DNA from: Perca fluviatilis
Lineage: Eukaryota; Chordata; Actinopteri; Perciformes; Percidae
Length of the DNA stretch: 64,000 nucleotides
Assembly: GCF_010015445.1 (NCBI RefSeq)
Contig: NC_053128.1
Span: forward strand, 11,073,840 to 11,137,839
Reading direction: 5' to 3'
Below are positions 1 to 10,439 of this stretch, piece by piece. A program made the position numbers and the translations under genes. The notes below the pieces were generated by a model. It was not told the origin of the DNA and did not search any database. It saw only the letters and a program-made list of their open reading frames with translations. Positions within the stretch are counted from its first letter, which is position 1. The number at the start of each line of letters is the position of its first letter.

Positions 1-2420
1 AAGAAACATCACATCACATGTGCTTTTTTTACGACTAAAACATTGCAATAAAAGTTGATTGCAACAGAAGAGAGCGCGCAGGTGTTTGTTCCCTTTTTGA
101 GAATAACATTATTGGTTCGTTTTTTTGTGCACCTGTCGCCTAAGACTCTCTAAGAAGTCTGCAACACAATCTTTTTCTTCACCTGTGACACATTTAGCAA
201 AAGATTGCTGAACAGATGTCAACTACAGACCAAGTGTTTTGAATAAATACATCTTCCCACGCAGACTAGAAAAAAATAAAAATAAAAAAACTCATGTCTA
301 TGGACTCATGCTGTATGAATGCTTTTGTGTAGAAGTGTTTACCTATGAAGCTACCATTGTGTCAGCCTCACTGGTCATGGCTCACTTCCTTTGGCTAGCT
401 GCTAAAATTGTGCTTCTCAAGGCTTTTGGTGCCAGCAGCAAGTGCAGTATTCATCAGATCCAGCCCTGTGAATATGTGAAGTGAATCTAGCTTTTTACAA
501 ATTATCAAATGTCCCTTCAGCGTGGGAAAAGATGAAAAGAGAAGGTCAGGATGAGATAGAAAGTATATGAGGAAAAAGGGAGGGAGATAAAGTTAAAGTT
601 AAATAGAAAGATACAGAGAGAGACTGCCTGTACTGTAGGTGGTCTCCGCTGTAGTACGGCGGTAGATTTTCTTACAAGGTGGCTTGTGTGCTCCACTGGA
701 GCGACGGCTCTGACTTTGACTTCTCAGTCAAGAGCAAACAGCTCTTAAAAAAAAAAAAGGCAGACTTGTTGCCGGGGAGGCGGGGAGGACAGGAGGGAGT
801 GCAGAGGAGGAAGGAAGCAGGAGGGAGAAGAGCAGCAAAGAGGAAAGAGTCAGGTAACAAAGACCTGTCACATCCCAGACAAGCCCTTCAACCATATCAC
901 TACGCCACATCACACAGGGAATGCATTATTCCTCTGGGAGGGTGGCCCTTATCTGCACACACTCCTACATGCTCATATCTGAGGGGATACAAATTAGAGC
1001 TTCCACGTAGAGAAAAAAAAAAAAATAAATTGTTGAAGAAATGGGGTGCAGGAAAAGTGTGGGGAGATGGATGAGGAGGAAGAGAAAAAGGTGGGTTGTT
1101 TTGCTAAAACTGAAGCTCTTTGGTGTCAGAAAAGTGAGGTGTGTGTGGGTGGGGGGAGTGAGGGTGGGGTGGGGTTGAGGAATGGAAAACAAGGGAGAAC
1201 ACAACCCATGGGGGAGAAATAGCAAAAGAGAAGGAAGCTGCTGGTAAGACTGAGAAACTACTGTAGAAGACAACTGGAAAAAAAACTAGTTACCAGTAAC
1301 CAGAGCATGTTTCCTGGATCAATTTCCTGCTATCGATTCACACACACACAACGCAAATTAAAAACTAAATAATAAGAAAGGAAAGCGTGTTGTGTGCTTT
1401 GTGTCTGGTGGCACAGTGCCATGGTGAACACAGAGATCCAGTGAGTGAAGTATACAAATACATAAAATGCATGATATTCTACGTGTAAATGTTTTCTAAC
1501 ACATCCAATAAGCTAAAAGAAGTGAGGGCACATAGTATTAACAGAGAGGGAAAAAAAGCAGCTTCAGTAGCAAGGGAGAGCAGGAAAAAGTGGTTTTCTA
1601 TCTTGGAAGCCATGCAGTTAATGCTGTATCAGTGATCTCTGAAGAGTTCCTGCTATGTCTAACCCTGCTACCACCAGGTGAATCATGAGACAAACAAAGA
1701 AATGCAGAAAGCCGGGCAAACAAAACTGAACAATTCAGCTTGCCCAAACAGGATCACGACTACTAAGGCTCGCAGATACAGTTGCAGATACACATCACGT
1801 ACTTGGCTCGGGCTCATCTTATTTCCCACGGTAGAGATAACGCCTTCATTACCTTGGGAAATAAGCTGTTAGTTCTAATTTAATAAAATTTATTAAGTCA
1901 TCAAAAGAAAAGAGCATCATTGTTGTCAATTTCAGAGTCATTCTCTCAGTCCTACGAGAAACGTAACGTCCCCCTCACAGGTGCTTAGTGAAGAAGAGAA
2001 ATAATTAGTGAGATGAGAATGTCAAGCAACAGATACACAGGTACTGAAATCTGACTTGCCTGTCCATGACCAAAGATTTCTTAAGTTTATAAAATAGGTC
2101 ATCTTTCCGCATCATTTTAGACTCATAACCCAAACAAGGAATGCATCTTCAGATCCAGCCGAGGAAATCAACGAAGAGGAGTCTGCTGTTTAGGGACTCC
2201 GGAGAAAGTAAACTTGCTTAGCTTGAAGAAAAAAGTTGCTGTCATTTTGAAATGACTTCTCTAGGCAATTTGGGGGTAAAATAAAATAAAAAAGTGTTAT
2301 AGTAAAAGCATGCTTTGTGTGTCTGGGTACTATAAAGGAATCAATAAAAAGGATGATTTGGAAATGAAATCAGAGAGATTTAAAACAGAGGAAAACATTA
2401 AGGTCTAAGCTATGTTATTG
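1..2420. other. Non-genic flank, purine-rich on + strand
   Basis: No gene or recognisable element is seen. From about 530 to 1260 the + strand is strongly G/A-rich (GGGAGG, GAAAGAG and GTGGGG runs), so open frames here encode only Lys/Arg/Glu/Gly-rich or, on the other strand, Ser/Pro/Leu-rich strings. These look compositional rather than coding. The rest is AT-rich unique sequence. Confidence 0.5.
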
Positions 2421-2474
2421 GAGAAGAGAAGAGGAGAGGAGAGGAGAGGAGAGGAGAGGAGAGGGAGGGGAGGA
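2421..2474. repeat. (AGGAG)n microsatellite
   Basis: Tandem GAGAGGAGAG-type pentanucleotide units, about eight copies, degenerate at both edges. Purine-only on the + strand. Confidence 0.9.
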
Positions 2475-2606
2475 TTTATAAACAGCACACTGAGGTGAGT
2501 CATACAGATGATCTGATACTCAGACAGCCAGTCAGGTGTCAATGAAAGAGACTGATGCCTGTCTAGGAACTGTGAGGCAGACAAATACATGTGCGCGCGT
2601 GCACCC

Positions 2607-2611
<5 letters not shown>

Positions 2612-2682
<71 letters not shown>
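2612..2682. repeat. (AC)n microsatellite
   Basis: An uninterrupted AC dinucleotide run of about 35 units, preceded by a short GC/GT alternating stretch. All alternating purine/pyrimidine. A second, shorter CA run lies at about 2833-2858. Confidence 0.95.
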
Positions 2683-2685
<3 letters not shown>

Positions 2686-3158
2686 GTGTCTCGGGCATTG
2701 AATCATTCCTCACCTTCAGAACAACAGGAAGGGAGCTCTCAGCAGGTGAGAAAGCAGCAACAGCGAGCTCACGTGACCACAAGAAAAGGCTGGCTGAGCT
2801 GTTTCCAAACACATACCTACACAAATGTACATACACACACACACACACAAACACACACATGCCAGGTAGAGGTGATGACGGATCCCGTAAACTTCGAGTT
2901 TGGTTAATGAACCCGCAGCCGGGGTGTTGATTGCTTCCTGGTAAGGAGAGATTTATGCTTGGCAGTGATCAGCACTCAACCTTTCCAAATAAACCTCATC
3001 CACATTGCTGGGCTCCACAGTGTAGCGCATGTCCATTATACTAGACTGGTAATATCTCATTCAGCCAAAAAAGCTTGCATTTGTTTAACAGTAAATAATA
3101 AAAAATAAAAAAATAAAACATGAAAATCCACTCTCCAAAAATTGGAAAAAGAGAATAA
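2683..3158. other. Unique spacer
   Basis: Nothing gene-like is seen between the CA tract and the Tc1 element. His/Thr-rich frames across the CA repeat are products of the repeat. Confidence 0.5.
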
Positions 3159-3160
3159 TA

Positions 3161-3377
3161 CAGTGCCTTGCGAAAGTATTCGGCCCCCTTGAACGTTTCG
3201 ACCTTTTGCCACATTTCAGGCCTCAAACATAAAGATATAAAACTGTAATTTTTTGTGAAGAATCAACAACAAGTGGGTCCCAATTATGAAGTGGAACGAA
3301 ATTCATTGGCTATTTCAAACTTTTTTAACAAATAAAAACTGAAAAAGTGGGCGTGCAAAATTATTCAGCCCCTTTAC
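3161..3377. repeat. Left terminal inverted repeat with IR/DR sites
   Basis: The left arm pairs with 4573-4787. It holds two copies of a related motif: an outer GCGAAAGTATTCGGCCCCCT at 3170-3189 and an inner GCAAAATTATTCAGCCCCTT at 3355-3374. This is the inverted-repeat/direct-repeat layout in which Tc1-like transposases bind two sites per end. That the motifs are binding sites is inferred from the family. Confidence 0.85.
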
Positions 3378-3550
3378 TTTCAGTGCAGCAAACTCTCTCC
3401 AGAAGTTCAGTGAGGATCTCTGAATGATCCAATGTTGACCTAAATGACTAATGATGATAAATAGAATCCAGCTGTGTGTAATCAAGTCTCCGTATAAATG
3501 CACCTGCTCTGTGATAGTCTCAGAGGTCCGTGTAAAGCGCAGAGAGCATC

Positions 3551-4536
3551 ATGAAGAACAAGGAACACACCAGGCAGGTCCGAGATACTGTTGTGGAGAA
3601 GTTTAAAGCGGATTTGGATACAAAAAGATTTCCCAAGCTTTAAACATCCCAAGGAGCACTGGGCAAGCGATAATATTGAAATGGAAGGAGTATCAGACCA
3701 CTACAAATCTACGAAGACCCGGCCGTCCCTCTAAACTTTCAGCTCATACAATGAGAAGACTGATCAGAGATGCAGCCAAGAGGCCCATGATCACTCTGGA
3801 TGAACTGCAGAGATCTACAGCTGAGGTGGGAGACTCTGTCCATAGGACAACAATCAGTCGTATACTGGACAAATCTGGCCTTTATGGAAGAGTGGCAAGA
3901 AGAAAGCCATTTCTTAAAGATATCCATAAAAAGTGTCGTTTAAAGTTTGCCAAAAGCCACCTGGGAGACACACCAAACATGTGGAAGAAGGTGCTGTGGT
4001 CAGATGAAACCAAAATCGAACTTTTTGGCAACAATGCAAAACGTTATGTTTGGCGTAAAAGCAACACAGCTCATCACCCTGAACACACCATCCCCACTGT
4101 CAAACATGGTGGTGGCAGCATCATGGTTTGGGCCTGCTTTTCTTCAGCAGGGACAGGGAAGATGGTTAAAATTGATGGGAAGATGGATGGAGCCAAATAC
4201 AGGACCATTCTGGAAGAAAACCTGATGGAGTCTGCAAAAGACCTGAGACTGGGACGGAGATTTGTCTTCCAACAAGACAATGATCCAAAACCTAAAGCAA
4301 AATCTACAATGGAATGGTTCACAAATAAACATATCCAGGTGTTAGAATGGCCAAGTCAAAGTCCAGACCTGAATCCAATCGAGAATCTGTGGAAAGAACT
4401 GAAAACTGCTGTTCACAAACGCTCTCCATCCAACCTCACTGAGCTCGAGCTGTTTTTGCAAGGAGGAATGGGCAAAAATGTCAGCTCTCGATGTGCAAAA
4501 CTGATAGAGACATACCCCAGCGACTTACAGCTGTAA
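3551..4536 (+). pseudogene. Tc1-type transposase, frameshifted
   Basis: Known role: cut-and-paste DNA transposase. The family start is most likely the ATG at 3551, but that frame runs only 30 codons to a TAA at 3641. The rest of the N-terminal helix-turn-helix region (ISQALNIP...) continues in another frame, so a single-base loss near 3606-3612 split the gene. The downstream frame is open to 4536. Numbered from the Leu codon at 3676, it has a GRPSK linker (16-20), WSDET with catalytic D110, the GGGSIMVW box (145-152), QQDND with D201 and NPIEN with E236. D201 and E236 are 34 residues apart, giving DD34E. QQDNDPK is followed by PK where the family usually has HT. Near the C-terminus (LFLQGGMGKN, then PSDLQL and stop) the reading departs from the family and ends early, which fits further one-base indels around 4450-4525. 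A degenerate copy; the family call is secure. Confidence 0.93.
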
Positions 4537-4572
4537 TCGTGCAGCAAAAGGTGGCGGCTACAAAGTATTAAC

Positions 4573-4787
4573 TTAAGGGGCTGAATAATTTTGCACTCCA
4601 TATTTCAGTTTTTTATTTGTTTAAAAGGTTTGAAATATCCAATAAATTTCGTTCCACTTCATGATTGTGTCCCACTAGTTGTTGATTCTTCACAAAAAAT
4701 TACAGTTTTATATCTTTATGTTTGAGGCCTGAAATGTGGCAAAAGGTCGAAAAGTTCAAGGGGGCCGAATACTTTCGCAAGGCACTG
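4573..4787. repeat. Right terminal inverted repeat with IR/DR sites
   Basis: Reverse complement of the left arm, with scattered mismatches and short indels. The inner repeat motif lies at about 4575-4594 and the outer one at about 4758-4778. The TA duplication follows at 4788-4789. Confidence 0.85.
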
Positions 4788-4859
4788 TAATTGAATAATC
4801 TGTTGTGTTGAATATATCCTGGAGTTTATTCAACATTTGTATTTTGGAAGTGTATGCCC

Positions 4860-5070
4860 ATGCACGCCCCTCCGTACCAGGTTAGTAAATGTTTAGGTGG
4901 CATGTGCCGGGTGTCGCCCAGAGGGGATTAATGAGCGCTGGGGCTCTTCCACTTCCAGGTCACCCAGATGTTAAAGTCAGTGAGGAGAAAGGCCCTGCCC
5001 CTGCAAATTAGAGAAGACGACGCAGCATGAATAATGCATTGCAATAGTATGCAAATGTGTTAATCTTATC
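4860..5070. promoter_or_regulatory. Candidate conserved non-coding element with POU octamer
   Basis: A low-repeat stretch rich in TAAT/ATTA cores, with a perfect octamer ATGCAAAT at 5049-5056. It resembles developmental enhancers in composition only. Conservation cannot be judged from one sequence, so this is a guess to test. Confidence 0.15.
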
Positions 5071-5741
5071 CTATTACCCCCTAAAAGCCTGTAAGCAGGC
5101 ATGGATTGACCACAGTTTAAAAAGAATCTCGTACAACCCTCAGCAGGCGAGGCAGAACTGCTTCGCTAGCGACGGCTACGTGGCTCATGTTAAAATATGG
5201 AAGTTAAATAGGCTAAGTACGGTTTTTAGTGAGGTTAATCTCCATTACAAAAGAAGATAATTCAGCTCAGAGCACAGACTCTGGAGGGAGAAAGTTACCA
5301 TGACGGTCGAGCACGGCTACATAATTAAATCAAGTCCACCTTCACCTTTACACTGGCAGAAACACAAGCACACCCTCTAATTACATGTAGGGCAACCCTG
5401 AGATGAGAAGCCCACAGCATGAGGAAGAAAGCATTATTTGAACTCCTGTAACATGCCGTCTGTAACACGCTCGCCACATGGAGACACATATTAGCTCGTT
5501 CGGAGAATAGAGAAGCAGTGAACCTGAAGCTAACTAAAAAGGGGGGGGGGGGGGGGGGGCTTTTGTGTGGGAGAGAGTGAAACAGAATGGTGGAAAGGAA
5601 GAGAAGCGATATGTCTTCAAGGTACTGCTCTTTCCTCTCTCTGCTGAAGCGGAAATGGCCAAGGCTAGGAACAAAGAATCTGCTCCCGTGGATAGCAGAG
5701 AGAAAGAGGAGAAGGGGCTAGTACTTGAGGGGGTGGTTACT
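5071..5741. other. Unique spacer with poly-G tract
   Basis: No gene is seen. A 19-base G run occupies 5541-5559. The frame downstream of it is short and lacks recognisable motifs. Confidence 0.5.
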
Positions 5742-6163
5742 TTAAAAGGTCCCGTGACATGGTGCTCATTGGATGCTTTTATATAGACCTCAGAGGTCCC
5801 CTAATACTGTATCTGAAGTCTCTTTTATATAGACCTTAGTGGTCCCCTAATACTGTATCTGAAGTCTCTTTCCCGCAATTCAGCCTTGGTGCAGAATTAC
5901 AGCCACTCGAGCCAGTCCCACAATGAGCTTTCCTTAGGATGTGTTTCCTTAGGATTTCTGTGTCTGTAGCTATTGAGGAGGAGAGAGGGGGGGGGGGCAA
6001 GGTGGATGGTGGGGGTGTGGCCTTGACCAATTGCCACTTTGCTCGTCCCATCTGAGCTTTCATTTTCTCAAAGGCAGAGCAGGATACCCAGGGCTCGCAT
6101 GGGAACGCATATTAATGTTAAAAAACCTCATAAAGTGAAATGTTCATGCCATTAGACCTTTAA
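5742..6163. mobile_element. TTAA-flanked MITE, copy 1 (piggyBac/Kolobok-type ends)
   Basis: Begins TTAAAAGGTCCCGTGACATG and ends CATGCCATTAGACCTTTAA, giving inverted ends of about 18 bp bounded by TTAA. The interior matches the copy at 10440-10973 but lacks two segments: one after CACTTTGCTC and one after CCCAGGGCTCG. No coding capacity, so non-autonomous. TTAA target use is known for piggyBac and Kolobok superfamilies; which one applies is not decided here. Confidence 0.8.
5776..5867. repeat. 46-bp tandem duplication inside the MITE
   Basis: Two adjacent units with a period of 46 bp (5776-5821 and 5822-5867), each running from CTTTTATATAGACC to CTGAAGTCT. The sister copy at 10440 has one unit, so the duplication is private to this copy. 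Confidence 0.85.
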
Positions 6164-6353
6164 AGCAACACTAGAGCACTTTTCCCGCTTTGGTCCCCCT
6201 ACAGGTTGGAAGCGGAATTGTCCATTAATGTCTCATTCGAACTACAGATCCGCTACCTGATCTGGCAAACTTGCATAACGTGATGTAATGGACAATTCCG
6301 CTTCTAACGTGTAGGGGGACCGAAGCGGGAATAGTGCTCTAGTGTTGCTTTAA
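6160..6353. mobile_element. Palindromic (foldback) TTAA MITE
   Basis: Two arms of about 68 nt, at 6160-6227 and 6286-6353, are near-perfect reverse complements (few mismatches) around a core of about 58 nt. Both ends read TTAAAGCAACACTAGAGCAC inward. The left TTAA is the same tetranucleotide that ends the preceding MITE. No coding capacity. Confidence 0.85.
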
Positions 6354-6464
6354 AATGCCAACCAATAGTGCAAGGTAGTATATTATATTTACACTCTATC
6401 ATCTATGATTTTAATCCTTTCATTAGATATTGTTTCAACATTAATACAATATATAAAGAGTTTT

Positions 6465-6700
6465 TAGCAATGCGTGGCTACATGGATAGCAATGTCGGTC
6501 TGTCAGTCGGTCGATCAATCCATCCCTTTAGTCTACACTGAAATATCTCAACAACTATTGGACGGATTGGTATGGAGTTCTGTGTAGACGTTCATGATCG
6601 CCAGAGGATGAATCCTGATGACTTTAGTGATTGCCTGACTTTTTTGGCAGCTAACGTTAGTATTTAGCTCAAAACGCCTCTGTGCCTACGTACAGTATAG
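6465..6700. repeat. Dispersed teleost repeat fragment
   Basis: The stretch around TGAAATATCTCAACAACTAT and CCAGAGGATGAATCCTGATG closely resembles a repeat I recognise from many fish genomes. Edges and class are not determinable here. The remaining sequence from 6354 to 6940 shows no gene. Confidence 0.5.
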
Positions 6701-6940
6701 CAGAGTATGGCTGTAGAAATGTTAGGGCTTTGCACAAGGCGTCCATATTTTTCATATGCGTTGATCCGACAAAAATCGTTACGCCAGATGCACAATTCAC
6801 TCTTATTTAATTTTAAACATATCTATAGGATGAAAAATACGGACTTGGTGTACAAAGTCTAAAGGCTGCGAGTGTACCTCCTGAATAAATGAAGGCACTT
6901 GAGTATTGACTAGTTTAACATGATAGGAATTAGTTTATTC

Positions 6941-7185
6941 GGTAACACTTTACTTGAAGGTATCTACATAAGAGTGACATGACACGGTTATGAACACATG
7001 ACACCATCATGTCACATGAACCCTAACCCTAACTCTAACCCTAACTTGTCATGACAAAAACCGAATGACACTTAATGACAGAAGCGTTTTGTCATAAACG
7101 TTTATGACTTGTTCATAATGTTTATGGCATGGTCGTGACAGTGTCATGTCACTCTTATGTAGCTACCTTCAAGTGAAGTGTAACC
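6941..7185. mobile_element. hAT-type MITE with perfect 8-bp TSD
   Basis: Left end GGTAACACTTTACTTGAAGG and right end CTTCAAGTGAAGTGTAACC form inverted repeats of about 45 bp with a few mismatches. The 8-bp target duplication GTTTATTC is exact (6933-6940 and 7186-7193), as expected for hAT insertion. 245 bp, no coding capacity. Confidence 0.87.
7021..7045. repeat. Telomere-like CCCTAA repeats inside the MITE
   Basis: About four units of CCCTAA/CTCTAA in a row, the C-rich strand of the vertebrate telomere repeat. It lies within the hAT MITE and so is probably part of the element, not a chromosome end. Confidence 0.85.
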
Positions 7186-7193
7186 GTTTATTC

Positions 7194-8914
7194 ATTCAAC
7201 TAATCCTAAACAAAAGAAATTCAACTAGTCCTCCAAATTTGTTCAAATGAATACTTGGTTAAGGTTAGGGGGAATTTGTCGTCATGGTTAAATGATAAAA
7301 GATGAGCTTGAGGGAAATGCACAGCAAACAGCAAAACAATGTATGTGCATTTACAACCCAGTCGTATTGATCTGGTCTAGGGAAATGTGTGTTAACAAGT
7401 GAGCCTCAGATGATGAGATGAAGGAGAGAGGAAAGAGCAGCGGAAAAGACAAAAGCACTTTCACTATTATCAAACCTAATTCTACCTGACCTGAGCTTTC
7501 AATTTCCTCTGACCTTTTCATGTGTGTTTTTCTCTCCTTTCTCTTTGGACCAGTAATAATTCATGAAGCTTCTTCTTTTTTTTTTTTTTTTGGAAGTGGT
7601 AAAAACTACACGCAAGATTTCTACTTTTGTCTTTGGTGTTTTTGTTTTGTGCAAGAGAGGCTTCACCTTTGCATGACCGGCTTTATCTCCATTTGCACTT
7701 TCAAATAGAGGGAGCTGGTTCTCACAACAGCATGCAATAAATATTATCTTCATCCGCATAGATGGCCTGGTGGCCTGCCTGCGTTTCATTCCTAGATTGT
7801 TGCTGGGGCAGTCTCAAGCCTTATCATTCTTTAAGGCAGAGAGAATGCTGTAGATTTCTTTTTTTCCCCCTCACTGCGACTCTCATTTAAACCCTTTTTA
7901 ACCCCGCTTACTCCAGGTCTGAAAAGCCTTCAGACAATATAAAATCAAATCTAACAGACCAAGATGCAAAAACACCTCTGTGCGTAATGGAGTCCTCCAG
8001 GTTCTATCCCATCTTCAAGTAAATATGAATCTGTGTTGTATCCAAGCAACAGGCCATGCTGCTGCGACTCAGAGGACTAGTGTGTGTTTGAGGCATTTCT
8101 ACTCAGGCTTAGTTGCAGACTTCAGGCTTGATGAATGTGAGAAGAAGGTCCGCCGAGAATCCCAGACACCCATGGATCGATGGCCAGGTAATTTATGACA
8201 TCAGACCAAGAAGAGGAAGACTGCATCTATCTTTTTCCCCGGCGAGTTTCCCTCACAACTTAAGGCTCATTGCACTGATTTAGATCCCCCATGAGATACG
8301 TTGCCTTTCACTTTTTGGTCCCCCCCACACAAAACAAACGCTAATATCATACACATAAGGTAAACATGACTTGGATAAAGATCCTAACTGTACTGAGCAT
8401 GGCCCCATTGACAGCCCATTATGTCTCACAGTTTTAAATAATCTTTGGCAGAGCTATGTGACCTCGGGGCTGATACACACACATGGCCAAAGAACTAATG
8501 AGGAATTGAAATCTGAACAGTACACATGTACGTTATGTGTTTGACACAGCGGATACAGAAACATTTTCACACTTAGCACTTACTAATTTATCTTAGATGG
8601 CTTAATCTACAAAACTGCGGTGACTCCAAACCAAATTATCTTCTTGTCTCAAGTACATTGAGAATTACTTAGGAAAAAAAAAAACTATATGAATATAATG
8701 AACGTCATCTTTGTGAATTTCTGGCTACGCCACCCAAACGGAGTTCTTTTATGTTTCTCTATATGGCAAAATTATACAACAGAATTTATCACAATAAACA
8801 ATAATGTCGCTGTCAACGGGCTTATCTGCTAATGTTAGCTACCCACCGTTAACGTTGAAATCATCCATACATCCGTGGCGGGCCGCCCGGCAAAATCAAC
8901 ATAGTGTGCCTTCA
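7194..8914. other. Unique spacer, no gene seen
   Basis: AT-rich unique sequence with a poly-T run at about 7574-7591. Open frames are short and without motifs. Confidence 0.5.
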
Positions 8915-8922
8915 CTAACAAC

Positions 8923-9486
8923 TAAGAATGGGGACATGTACTTTAGTACCCAATTTGGAAGTTCAACGTATTGAGTAATTTCTTTTGCTTTGTATCTGTT
9001 ACTTTGATGTGCTACTGTAACAAGTGGCTCATGCCATCCACCAAGCTAATATAAAATGTCTGGTAACGTGATGACAACGCTCAACACACTCAAAGTTAAT
9101 TTTAGTATCATTGTTTTGACCACACATAACAGCGCTGGGCTACCCCATTATTGAAATCGCCACATAATGTCAGCGTCTGTAGCTGTTTTAGGGTGGTCGA
9201 CTCTTCTTATGGTAAGTTAGCATGTTAACTTTATGTTTCATCAAGTCATTCATATCCATTAATATCAATTAATTTCCATTCATTTCATTTCAATAAACGT
9301 GACTAAACGTAACGTGAATAAAAGTTGAATCGATTAACTCGTCCACATACTTTCATCAGCGCCGGTGGAAGACAACAACGAAGACAACAATTCACATGAT
9401 CCCATCTTGATTTTGCGAGTACTCTAGTACTCCATAATAATTTCATGCAAGCATTTAAAGGAAATTTCTTCAACTGCCTATCCCTA
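8923..9486. mobile_element. hAT-type non-autonomous element with perfect 8-bp TSD
   Basis: An exact 8-bp duplication, CTAACAAC, brackets 564 bp (8915-8922 and 9487-9494). The left end starts TAAGAATGGGGACATGTAC and the right end reads CTGCCTATCCCTA, weakly inverted (degenerate TAGGGATRGGCA-type end). No transposase frame. The call depends mainly on the target duplication and on the end resembling common fish hAT MITEs. Confidence 0.65.
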
Positions 9487-9494
9487 CTAACAAC

Positions 9495-10439
9495 CTTGTG
9501 AGTATACTGGGCAGCTTCTTTTCTAATTAACAGAGTATCTTTGGGGTTTGAATTGTTCTGAAGATTTCACCTTGGGTTTGTTAAAATTGTGATTTTTTTA
9601 TTGTTGCTATTGTCTGTGGCGTGTAAAATGTTCTTCAAAGTAAAAAGGATAAATAGGTTTGGATTTATTTTTACAACTGAAATAAATTTTTGGATATTAC
9701 AGAGGGGAAAAAAATTTACCAGAAAAACCCCTAATTTTCTGACATTTCATAAGCGGAACCAGCAATCGTGAAAATCTTCAACAGGTTAACTGATAATAAA
9801 AAAAGAACTTTAGTTGCAGCCATAATTGCTACTAATATGATCTGATTATATCTTCCACCACTGGTACCTTGTGTTTTCATAGAAGCAAACAAAGAAAGTA
9901 CACTTTGAAATGTCATCCGAGAATATTAGAGTAGACGGTTTTACGGAAGCTATCAGGTACACAAGGGGGCTCCTGCTCTATGCATTCCATGGCTACGATT
10001 ATCTCCAAGGTGACTAATGCCATTAACATGGAGAACAGCCTGTTAATTACCCAACTGGCTCTGGGGCCGAGCTTAGCCCGCTTTAATCATCACACCCACA
10101 GCTTGGATAAACAATCATTCAATCATCACACGGCTTTGCTGCGACACACAATACAGCAATCAGCCAATTTACAGATTAAGTGATTGGACGGGGTGGAAAC
10201 TGTAAGATGCAGTTTAAATTCACTCAGTGGACATTGGAGAGCTTTCCAACGGGCACTCAACCAGAGCGAATGCAACATGAAACCACAGCAATGCACTTGT
10301 AAATGTGCTGTACAGTTTGATTTCATGTGAAGCTGCCTGAAAGTCGAACACACTGGGATAGTCAACAATCATGTTTGCACACACTGCACGCTCTGATAGT
10401 TTGATCATCATCTGATAATATCCTATTTGCACAGAACGC
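9495..10439. other. Spacer with possible conserved island
   Basis: No gene. The stretch from about 9955 to 10110 is low in repeats, is not A/T-biased like its surroundings, and has TTAATTACC and ATTA cores. It could be a conserved non-coding element, but this rests on composition alone. Confidence 0.25.
9647..9707 (+). repeat. Relic shared with the 46-48 kb element
   Basis: About 60 bp (GGATAAATAGGTTTGGATTT onward, to ATTACAGAGGGG) match 47580-47641 with few differences. A fragment of the family found inside the composite element there. Confidence 0.75.

Larger units (their letters stand above)
3161..4787 (+). mobile_element. Tc1/mariner-type DNA transposon, nearly full length
   Basis: A complete-looking element of 1,627 bp. 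It begins CAGTGCCTTGCGAAAG and ends with the exact reverse complement, and it is flanked on both sides by TA (3159-3160 and 4788-4789), the target duplication of Tc1/mariner insertion. Terminal inverted repeats of about 215 bp surround a single transposase frame on the + strand. Known from the family: a transposase of about 340 residues excises and reinserts the element at TA. Seen here: both ends are well preserved but the transposase frame is broken, so this copy should not make a full enzyme. It might still be moved in trans. Confidence 0.95.

Noticed and set aside
679..1074. 131-codon frame rich in Lys, Arg and Gly
   Set aside because: It follows the purine-rich strand composition, has no motif and is overlapped by open frames on the opposite strand.
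2405..2930. Overlapping frames of 113-151 codons over the CA tract
   Set aside because: Most of their length is Thr-His or Cys-Val repeats from the dinucleotide tract; both strands are open for the same reason.
7021..7045. Telomere or internal telomeric fusion site
   Set aside because: Only about four units, and wholly inside a MITE with an exact target duplication.
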